Assembly (NCBI GenBank): GCA_003242355.1
Contig: QGUH01000367.1
Location: 1-5,075, forward strand
From: Pseudomonadota bacterium
GTDB taxonomy: Bacteria; Myxococcota_A; Polyangia; Polyangiales; Polyangiaceae
Direction of reading: 5' to 3'
Length of the DNA stretch: 5,075 nt
The notes beneath the pieces were generated by a model, which did not search any database, was not told the DNA's origin, and saw only the letters and a program-made list of their open reading frames with translations. Position 1 is the stretch's first letter. Each line of letters opens with the position of its first letter. Position numbers and translations under genes: made by a program. Shown here piece by piece: positions 1 to 4,749 of this stretch.

Positions 1-323
1 TTTTGGCCCAATCTTTTGGTGGTTTCCCGGGGATTCAGCAACGGGCGTACTGGCTATCGGCACTGGCCCTCGCCGTGGGGGTGCTCACGCTCTATTCGAT
101 GACCAAGATTTGGCAACTGGCATTCTGGGGAGCGTCTGCGGAGGCGGGAATGCGAGAATCGGTGAGAGAAGTCCGTCCGGCGTACCTGCCGGCGGCGCTG
201 CTGACGCTCGGGATCCTGGCGATTGGCGTCTATCCCCGCTCGGTCCTGTACGTCGCCGAGCGCGCGGCCGCGCAGTTGATCGAGAGGGCGGGGTACGTCG
301 ATGCCGTGACGAGGGGCCGATGA
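1..323 (+). CDS. mrpD: Na+/H+ antiporter subunit D, C-terminal part (5' end outside window)
   Basis: This is the C-terminal end of a membrane subunit of the multi-subunit Mrp (Mnh/Pha) cation/proton antiporter, of the proton-pumping NuoL/M/N-like family. The first complete in-frame codon is at base 3. That TTG is not a credible start, because the frame is open to the window edge and only about 107 residues of a roughly 500-residue protein are present. Two hydrophobic segments are visible. The first, about residues 16-44, ends in LTLYSMTKIWQLAFWG, which resembles the MrpD motif of Tyr-Ser-Met followed by a basic residue, Ile-Trp and later Ala-Phe-Trp. The second is about residues 60-85 (LPAALLTLGILAIGVYP). 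Subunit D rather than A is inferred mainly from the next genes being E, F and G. The stop overlaps the mrpE start as ATGA. The proton-channel residues lie upstream of the window. Confidence 0.88.
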   Translation, partial: LAQSFGGFPGIQQRAYWLSALALAVGVLTLYSMTKIWQLAFWGASAEAGMRESVREVRPAYLPAALLTLGILAIGVYPRSVLYVAERAAAQLIERAGYVDAVTRGR

Positions 324-787
324 ACGGGCGGGCGATGATTGCGCTCGCCGCCACGTGGCTGCTCCTCGAGGGGGGAATCGGAACGCGCGGGCTCGGGTGG
401 GCCGTTATGGCCGGGTTCGTGGCGCTCGCCGTGTCGGGAAACCTGGCCCGGCGCCGCCGCGACCCGCTCCGGGTGCGGGCTTGGCTCAGGGTCGGCTGGG
501 TCTTCCTCGCCGAAACCGTGATCGGGACGTACCAGGTGGCGCGTCTCGTCGTCGCTCCCGGCATGCGCTTCCGTCCGGCCGTGCTCGAAGTACCGGTCCG
601 GGTGAGGCGAGAATCCGCCATCGCCCTGTTCGCCGGGATGGTGGCCGTGATCCCAGGCACGCTGGTGCTCGGCGTGGCGCGCGACCGGACGCGCATGTAC
701 ATTCACGCTCTCGACGCGAGAAATCTCGACGACCTGCGTCGCTCACTGACCCGGATCGAAGACGCGGTCCGAGAGGCACTGCCATGA
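320..787 (+). CDS. mrpE: Na+/H+ antiporter subunit E (MrpE/MnhE family)
   Basis: This is a small membrane subunit of the Mrp antiporter complex, 155 residues, close to the usual family length of about 160. The ATG at 320 is chosen because it overlaps the mrpD stop (ATGA) and gives the normal length. The frame stays open upstream to 110, but that part lies inside mrpD. GAGGGG at 311-316 is a possible, closely spaced ribosome site. The N-terminus is hydrophobic (ALAATWLLLEGG, then GWAVMAGFVALAVSG). A third hydrophobic stretch, WVFLAETVIGTYQVARLVV, follows a basic loop. The soluble C-terminal half carries the family signature of a Pro-Gly-Thr turn followed by a Tyr-Ile-His-Ala-Leu-Asp segment (AVIPGTLVLGV, MYIHALDA). 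The usual Leu-Thr-Pro-Gly-Thr reads Val-Ile-Pro-Gly-Thr here. The subunit is needed for complex assembly and activity in characterised Mrp systems. Confidence 0.92.
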   Translation: MNGRAMIALAATWLLLEGGIGTRGLGWAVMAGFVALAVSGNLARRRRDPLRVRAWLRVGWVFLAETVIGTYQVARLVVAPGMRFRPAVLEVPVRVRRESAIALFAGMVAVIPGTLVLGVARDRTRMYIHALDARNLDDLRRSLTRIEDAVREALP

Positions 788-1065
788 TCTGGGTCATCGA
801 GCTCACGCTGATCCTCCTTTCGATCTCCGCCGCGCTTTCGATCGTGCGTGTCGCCATCGGGCCCACGGTCTTCGATCGGGCGGTGGCGCTCGACCTGCTC
901 TCGGGAATCGGGATTTCGTGGATTGCGTGCTACGCGGCTCGGCACCGGGACGAGGCGCTCGCGGACGCGGCCATCCCCTTGGCGGCGATCGCCGCGATCG
1001 GCACCGCTGCCATCGGTCTCTTCATCGCCCGAAGACCCAACGGAGAACGACGAACATGGAAGTGA
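784..1065 (+). CDS. mrpF: Na+/H+ antiporter subunit F (MrpF/PhaF family)
   Basis: This is a 93-residue hydrophobic subunit of the Mrp antiporter, the normal length for the family. The ATG at 784 overlaps the mrpE stop (ATGA), and GAGAGG at 771-776 sits 7 bases upstream as a good Shine-Dalgarno site. Three transmembrane helices are visible, at about residues 2-23, 36-53 and 62-83. Between the first two is the family hallmark IGPTVFDRAVALDLL, corresponding to the conserved Arg-Gly-Pro...Asp-Arg-Val-Val-Ala-Leu-Asp block; the usual Arg before Gly-Pro is Ile here. The C-terminal tail (RRPNGERRTWK) is strongly basic and should face the cytoplasm. It overlaps mrpG by 10 bases. Its role is structural and assembly-related within the antiporter. 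No alternative family fits. Confidence 0.92.
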   Translation: MIWVIELTLILLSISAALSIVRVAIGPTVFDRAVALDLLSGIGISWIACYAARHRDEALADAAIPLAAIAAIGTAAIGLFIARRPNGERRTWK

Positions 1066-1424
1066 TGGGCGCGGGAATGCTGTTGCTCGGCGCGGTCATC
1101 TGTCTGCTCTCGAGCATCGGTTTGCTCCGTTTCCCGGACGCGTTCACGCGGCTCCAAGCTTCGGCGAAGGTCGCGGCTTTCGCCAGCGGTCTGGTTCTGA
1201 TCGGGACGGCGCTCGTCCTCGAGCGGCCCGCCTTGGTCGGCCGCTTTCTCGTCCTCGTGGTGTTCGTGCTCGTGACGGCGTCGGTCGCGTCGCACCTGCT
1301 CGTGCGTGGCGCCTACGTGGATGCGCGCACGCCCGTGTGGGAACGAACCGAGCCGGACGAGCTGCGACAACGCCTCGAGCCCGGCCACGAGGAAGAGCGG
1401 CTCCGGGAAGAGCTGGGTGCCTGA
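1056..1424 (+). CDS. mrpG: Na+/H+ antiporter subunit G (MrpG/PhaG family)
   Basis: This is the last gene of the antiporter operon, encoding 122 residues, at the upper end of the family's usual range. The ATG at 1056 lies inside the end of mrpF, and GGAG at 1042-1045 is a plausible ribosome site. An upstream extension of the frame to 918 lies inside mrpF and is rejected. Three transmembrane helices are seen at about residues 4-24, 41-58 and 65-88. After the first comes the family motif IGLLRFPDAFTRLQASAKV, equivalent to the conserved Leu-Arg-(Phe/Leu)-Pro-Asp-x-(Phe/Tyr)-x-Arg-Leu-(His/Gln)-Ala block. The final 30 or so residues form a hydrophilic, Glu/Arg-rich cytoplasmic tail, a common variable extension. 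With D, E and F it forms part of the Na+/H+ exchange complex used in pH and salt homeostasis. Confidence 0.93.
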   Translation: MEVMGAGMLLLGAVICLLSSIGLLRFPDAFTRLQASAKVAAFASGLVLIGTALVLERPALVGRFLVLVVFVLVTASVASHLLVRGAYVDARTPVWERTEPDELRQRLEPGHEEERLREELGA

Positions 1425-1432
1425 CCTCGCCG

Positions 1433-1453
1433 GCACTGAGCCAGGCTCAGTGC
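1433..1453. terminator. Perfect inverted repeat between convergent genes, candidate bidirectional terminator
   Basis: GCACTGAGCC and GGCTCAGTGC are separated by a single A, so an RNA hairpin would have an 8-bp stem and a CCAGG loop. It begins 9 bases after the mrpG stop and covers the last codons and the stop of the opposing DUF2267 gene. The position between two convergent 3' ends suits a shared terminator. Neither flank has a U-tract, so intrinsic termination is not proven; it may instead mark 3' ends or block RNA degradation. Confidence 0.5.
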
Positions 1454-2088
1454 TCGTCGGCAATCGGGCGTCGCGAGCCCGGGCGGCCGCTCGCCAGCGT
1501 TTCGCCCTTCTGCTCTTGACGCAGCCCTGGAGCGCTCGACAGGCGCGTGCTGGCGTGGGGATCGTTCGATCGGGCGACCGAATGCCGGTGCGCCGGAGGG
1601 CTGTCCGTCCCGGCGAGCGATCGCTCGGCGCCGGGCCTCCCCTCGGCCAAGTCGGTCGGGTGTCGGACGTTCGAGGACGCGGGGGGCGGGACCGACTCCG
1701 GCTCCTCGCGGCGCTCGAACAGAGCCGTGAGGTTCGGGATTTCTCCGAGCAGGCGGTCCAGGGTGCTCTTCGAGAGCACGTCGCGCAAGACGCTGCACGC
1801 AATTTCTGCGTGCTCGATGGCGCGCCCCGGCGCGCAGTCTTCGCGCTCCGCCACCCGCTCTGCGAACGCCTCCACGGTGGCAGCGGGCTTGCGACGTTGC
1901 CGCACGAGCAACCCTCCGAGCTCGCGGGGCAACTCCTCGGCCACGAGCCGCCGCTCGTCCTCGTGGAGTTGCTCGCCGAGGACGGCGAGCGTGGCACGGA
2001 GCGCTCCCCGCGCTTCCTCCTCGTTGCGAAAGGGCGCGCGCTCTCTGAGCCGCGCAACGAGCTCGCTCTCGGGCAACATGCCGAGCAT
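1447..2088 (-). CDS. DUF2267 domain-containing protein with long basic C-terminal tail
   Basis: The product has 213 residues and no signal peptide or membrane segment, so it is probably cytoplasmic. Residues about 10-127 match the DUF2267 pattern (PF10025 by recognition): a first helical repeat ALRATLAVLGEQLHEDERRLVAEELP at 29-54, a short loop, then FAERVAE at 75-81, and a second half (SVLRDVLSKSTLDRLLGEIP, 99-118) ending NLTALF. The domain's function is unknown. Residues 128-213 are a Pro/Ser/Arg/Ala/Gly-rich, probably disordered extension unusual for the family. The first available start is the ATG at 2088; an in-frame stop lies at 2175-2173 with no start codon between. A second ATG at 2079 (Met4) is a serious alternative, because a perfect sigma-54 site just upstream predicts transcription starting near 2081. 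No Shine-Dalgarno sequence precedes either start. The gene converges on mrpG and diverges from vgrG. Confidence 0.8.
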   Translation of the reverse strand: MLGMLPESELVARLRERAPFRNEEEARGALRATLAVLGEQLHEDERRLVAEELPRELGGLLVRQRRKPAATVEAFAERVAEREDCAPGRAIEHAEIACSVLRDVLSKSTLDRLLGEIPNLTALFERREEPESVPPPASSNVRHPTDLAEGRPGAERSLAGTDSPPAHRHSVARSNDPHASTRLSSAPGLRQEQKGETLASGRPGSRRPIADEH

Positions 2089-2091
2089 CGA

Positions 2092-2107
2092 AGCAACCGC
2101 CGTGCCA
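2092..2107 (-). promoter_or_regulatory. Sigma-54 (RpoN) -24/-12 promoter consensus reading into the DUF2267 gene
   Basis: The minus strand reads TGGCACGGCGGTTGCT. It matches TGGCAC-R-N4-TTGC-W at every defined position, with the GG and GC elements exactly 10 bases apart. It points towards the DUF2267 gene and ends 3 bases before its first ATG. With the usual spacing from the -12 element, transcription would begin near 2081, between the two candidate ATG codons. That would favour a nearly leaderless message starting at Met4. The match and direction are seen directly; promoter activity is inferred. Confidence 0.5.
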
Positions 2108-2224
2108 CGGCACGCGCCGCCGGCCGTGCTCGCCGAAGGTAACTCGGCGGCCCGCCCGAGAGCGACAAACGGTTAGGGACGCGCCGAAATACGCGGAAAA
2201 CAGCATCGGACGGAGTGCCCGCGT

Positions 2225-2280
2225 GGGGAGGGGCCCCGCCGAGTTCACCTCGGCGGGGAGGGGCGGCGCGTGCCGCCCCT
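2225..2280. repeat. Two adjacent GC-rich stem-loops with a 30-base direct repeat
   Basis: The first stem-loop has arms CCCCGCCGAG (2234-2243) and CTCGGCGGGG (2249-2258) with loop TTCAC. The second follows directly: arms AGGGGCGGC (2259-2267) and GCCGCCCCT (2272-2280) with loop GCGT. The 10-mer GGGGAGGGGC occurs at 2225-2234 and again at 2255-2264, exactly 30 bases apart. The layout resembles a dispersed REP-like palindromic element, and the second stem followed by TACG has the look of such intergenic repeats. Dispersal elsewhere in the genome cannot be seen from this window. Confidence 0.6.
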
Positions 2281-2293
2281 ACGAAACGAGGCC

Positions 2294-2338
2294 AGAACGC
2301 CGATCGGTCAAACCGATCGGCGTTCTAGCGGGCGTTCT
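2294..2338. promoter_or_regulatory. Perfect 15-bp dyad plus an additional direct half-site, candidate operator
   Basis: AGAACGCCGATCGGT (2294-2308) and ACCGATCGGCGTTCT (2312-2326) are exact inverted copies around a CAA spacer. The outer 8-mer GGCGTTCT recurs at 2331-2338, twelve bases after its copy at 2319, giving three copies counting the inverted one. The dyad lies about 190-230 bases upstream of the sigma-54 site, a normal distance for an enhancer-binding-protein site, and about 280 bases upstream of vgrG. It could equally be a hairpin belonging to the adjacent palindromic element. Sequence symmetry is certain; function is inferred. Confidence 0.45.
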
Positions 2339-2529
2339 GCTCGGCTCCGCGTTCCGTCGGGTTCGGCGCGTTTCCGAGCGCTCGTCACTCCACGGGTCAT
2401 CCCATGCACGGCACGGCGACCCCGCGGTGGGCTCTCGGAGGCAACGGAGTAGTCGCGCCGGGCGAGCCGTGTTACGTGTCCAGTGGTGTTCCGTTTTGGT
2501 GGTGGTTTCTGGGTGGCCCACGGCCCGCT

Positions 2530-2549
2530 GGGTCGGGTTGGGGTTCGGG
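2530..2549 (+). other. Predicted G-quadruplex motif upstream of vgrG
   Basis: GGGTCGGGTTGGGGTTCGGG has four runs of three or four G with loops of 2, 2 and 3 bases, which fits the strict rule for a stable intramolecular quadruplex. It is on the vgrG sense strand and ends 58 bases before the start codon, in a locally G/T-rich stretch. It could form in the untranslated leader or on the non-template strand. GC-rich genomes produce such motifs by chance, so a role is unproven. Confidence 0.45.
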
Positions 2550-2597
2550 AGCGCTCCGCGTCGCTGGTCGTTGCCGCGGGAGCGCCTTCGCGACACA

Positions 2598-2603
2598 AGA
2601 GGG
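2598..2603 (+). promoter_or_regulatory. Ribosome binding site of vgrG
   Basis: AGAGGG lies 4 bases before the ATG at 2608. The spacing is short, but it supports this start over the in-frame upstream ATG at 2404, which would add 68 residues without homology to VgrG. Confidence 0.55.
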
Positions 2604-2607
2604 CAGC

Positions 2608-4749
2608 ATGCTAAGCCGAAGGATCACTTTCGAGAGCGCGCTCGGAGAGTCGCTGCTTTTCAACTCGATGACCGGGCGCGAGACGCTCGGGAGGCCGTTC
2701 ACGTACGACCTCGAGCTTCTGAGCCGCGACGAGAGGGTCGACCTGTCGGCTCTCTTGGGCAAGCCGGCAACCGTGCTCCTCACGCGGCACGACGGGTTGC
2801 CGCGCCCGTTCAACGGGATCGTGACGCACTTCTCGCTCGCGGGAGAAGTGAGCGACGGCTACGTGCGCTATCGCGCTCGGATGCGGCCCTGGCTCTGGCT
2901 CATGAGCTACAGGACCAACTCGCGGATATTCCAGAACAAGACCGTTCCCGACGTGCTGAAGGAGCTCTTTCGGGAGCACGGCTTCACCGACCTCGAGGAG
3001 CGACTTTCGTCCGAATACCGGACTTGGGAATACCTGGTTCAGTATCGCGAGTCGGATTTCAACTTCGTGAGCCGCCTGATGGAGCAGGAGGGCATCTACT
3101 ATTACTTCAAGCACGATTACGACAAGCACACGCTGGTGCTCGCCGATTCGTACAGCGCGCACGACCGGGGCATGCGGCTCCCGTATTATCCGCCGCTCGA
3201 GCGTGAACGGCGCGACCACGAGCACGTCAACGGCTGGCTCGTGACGCACCAAATCCGCCCGGGAGCGTACGCCTCGGCGGACTTCAACTTCGAGCGGCCC
3301 GCGGCGCCGCTGCTGTCGCAGCTCGCTCAGCCCAACAAGCATCCGCGGGGCGACTACGAAGTGTTCGACTATCCCGGCGAGTTTCGCGAGCTCAACGAGG
3401 GCGACGTGCAGGTTCGGCTCCGCCTCGAAGAGCTCCAAGCGGACTACGAGGTCATCCAGGGCTCCGCCACGGCGCGGGACCTGATGGCAGGCAGCCTCTT
3501 CGAGCTCTACGATTTTCCGCGCGACGATCAGAACAAGGAGTATCTCGTCATCGAGGCAGTCTACGACCTTCGAGCGAGCGAGTACGAAGCCGGGGGGGCT
3601 CGCGACCCAGAGCCCGATTATCGCGTTCGCTTCCAGGCGATGGACGCCAAGAAGCCGTTCCGTACTCCGTGCGTGACGAAGAAGCCCGTCGTCGAGGGGC
3701 CGCAGACCGCCGTCGTCGTGGGCCAGCAGGATCAGGAGATTTGGACCGACCAGTACGGCCGCGTGAAGGTCCAATTCCACTGGGATCGCTACGGCACGTA
3801 CGACGAGAACAGCTCGTGCTGGGTGCGCGTCGCCCAGATCTGGGCAGGCAACGGTTTCGGCGGCATCCACCTGCCGCGTATCGGGCAAGAGGTGATCGTC
3901 GACTTCCTCGAAGGCGATCCCGATCGCCCGATCATCACCGGTCGGGTCTACAACGCGGACAACATGCCGCCCTACACGCTTCCGGAGAACCGGACGCAGA
4001 GCGGCATCAAGAGTCGGAGCAGCAAGGGGGGCACTCCTGAGAATTTCAACGAGATTCGCTTCGAGGACAAGAAGGGCGAGGAGGAGCTCTTCATTCAGGC
4101 GGAGCGGAACCAAACGACCAACGTCAAGGCCAATCAGAGTATCTCCGTCGGCGCCAATCAGAGCGTCTCGGTGAGTGGCAATCAGAGCATTTCCGTCCAG
4201 GGGGAGCGCTCGGTCACCGTCACCAAGAAGGACAGCGAGACGTTCAAGGACACTCGCGACGTGACGGTACACCTCGCCGACACGCTGACGCTCAAGAACA
4301 CGCATCTCGGCAAATACCAGGGCGGTCGGGAGGTCATCGTAGAGAAGTACGACAAAACCACCGTGAGCGGCGCCGACAAGACGACGTCGGTCAACGGAAA
4401 GTACGGCATCGTGGCGGACGTCGAATACAAGGTCACTCACAAGTCGAACGAGCTCTTGCTCAAAGACAGCGAGGTGGTCTTGAAAAATGCGAGCTGCAAG
4501 ATCAGCCTCGACGGGGGAGTGCTCAAGATCACCGCCGCCGACGAGCTGACGCTCCAATGCGGTGCGGCCAGCATCTCCCTGAAGAGCGACGGCACCGTGA
4601 GCATCAGCGGCACGAACAAGGTGTCTGCGGCCGTGAACACGAGCATGCTCGAGCTCGCTCCAGCGGGGGCCTCGATGAGCGGCCAGAAAGCGGCCGTTTC
4701 GGGCATGGCCCTCACCGAGATCACCGGCGGCATGGTGAAGATCAATTGA
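2608..4749 (+). CDS. vgrG: Type VI secretion system tip protein VgrG
   Basis: The 713-residue product forms the trimeric spike at the tip of the type VI secretion tube. The start at 2608 gives the typical VgrG opening (FTYDLELLS near residue 31). The gp27-like base covers roughly 1-350 and contains the family signature VQYRESDFNFVSRLMEQEG (144-162). The gp5-like OB fold covers about 365-460: WTDQYGRVKVQFHWD from 379, WVRVAQIWAG, GFGGIHLPRIGQEVIVDFLEG, then GRVYNADNMPPY. FNEIRFEDKKGEEELFIQAE follows (from 480), leading into Asn-Gln octapeptide repeats from 501 and a beta-helix rich in Lys, Thr and Val to about 640. The end, DGTVSISG to TEITGGMVKIN, is the standard closing motif. There is no C-terminal effector extension, so cargo would be a separate protein, possibly the overlapping downstream product. 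No other T6SS gene is in the window, so it could be an orphan vgrG island. Confidence 0.95.
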   Translation: MLSRRITFESALGESLLFNSMTGRETLGRPFTYDLELLSRDERVDLSALLGKPATVLLTRHDGLPRPFNGIVTHFSLAGEVSDGYVRYRARMRPWLWLMSYRTNSRIFQNKTVPDVLKELFREHGFTDLEERLSSEYRTWEYLVQYRESDFNFVSRLMEQEGIYYYFKHDYDKHTLVLADSYSAHDRGMRLPYYPPLERERRDHEHVNGWLVTHQIRPGAYASADFNFERPAAPLLSQLAQPNKHPRGDYEVFDYPGEFRELNEGDVQVRLRLEELQADYEVIQGSATARDLMAGSLFELYDFPRDDQNKEYLVIEAVYDLRASEYEAGGARDPEPDYRVRFQAMDAKKPFRTPCVTKKPVVEGPQTAVVVGQQDQEIWTDQYGRVKVQFHWDRYGTYDENSSCWVRVAQIWAGNGFGGIHLPRIGQEVIVDFLEGDPDRPIITGRVYNADNMPPYTLPENRTQSGIKSRSSKGGTPENFNEIRFEDKKGEEELFIQAERNQTTNVKANQSISVGANQSVSVSGNQSISVQGERSVTVTKKDSETFKDTRDVTVHLADTLTLKNTHLGKYQGGREVIVEKYDKTTVSGADKTTSVNGKYGIVADVEYKVTHKSNELLLKDSEVVLKNASCKISLDGGVLKITAADELTLQCGAASISLKSDGTVSISGTNKVSAAVNTSMLELAPAGASMSGQKAAVSGMALTEITGGMVKIN
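4108..4227 (+). repeat. Octapeptide repeats encoding the VgrG spike beta-helix
   Basis: Four 24-base units encode NQTTNVKA, NQSISVGA, NQSVSVSG and NQSISVQG (residues 501-532), followed by a degenerate fifth unit, ERSVTVTK. A regular Asn-Gln at positions 1-2 and Val at about position 6 is the periodicity of the gp5/VgrG triple-stranded beta-helix, where one unit makes one rung. The DNA copies of AATCAGAG at the unit starts are also nearly identical, so unit number could change by slippage or recombination. Confidence 0.8.

Larger units (their letters stand above)
2089..2607. other. Gene-free intergenic region between divergent DUF2267 gene and vgrG
   Basis: This stretch of 519 bases has no convincing gene: the open frames crossing it have no ribosome site and low-complexity products, and they overlap the structures listed here. 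It holds the sigma-54 consensus (2092-2107, minus), paired GC-rich stem-loops (2225-2280), a 15-bp dyad with an extra half-site (2294-2338), and a G/T-rich strand segment (about 2470-2550) containing a G-quadruplex motif. No clear sigma-70 -35/-10 pair was found for vgrG. The remainder, about 2345-2470, shows nothing recognisable. Confidence 0.7.

Noticed and set aside
930..2168. 412-residue minus-strand frame overlapping mrpG and the DUF2267 gene
   Set aside because: Its Arg/Ser/Ala-rich product has no recognisable domain, and it overlaps two well-supported genes in other frames.
2322..2337. GTTC-N8-GTTC as a LexA-type box
   Set aside because: The alphaproteobacterial-type spacing is N7, and no SOS gene is nearby. 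The repeats are better explained by the dyad plus half-site.
2514..2529. TGGCCCACGGCCCGCT as a sigma-54 promoter for vgrG
   Set aside because: The GG-N10-GC spacing is right, but the -12 element reads CCGC instead of TTGC and the -24 lacks CAC. It is likely chance in GC-rich sequence.
2404..2607. In-frame N-terminal extension of vgrG from the ATG at 2404
   Set aside because: The 68 extra residues are low-complexity and Trp/Gly/Pro-rich, do not resemble VgrG, and contain the G-quadruplex region. A ribosome site and the canonical VgrG start are at 2608.
2223..3206. 327-residue plus-strand frame across the intergenic region and the start of vgrG
   Set aside because: It is Arg-rich and low-complexity, passes through the stem-loops and overlaps the VgrG signature region in another frame.
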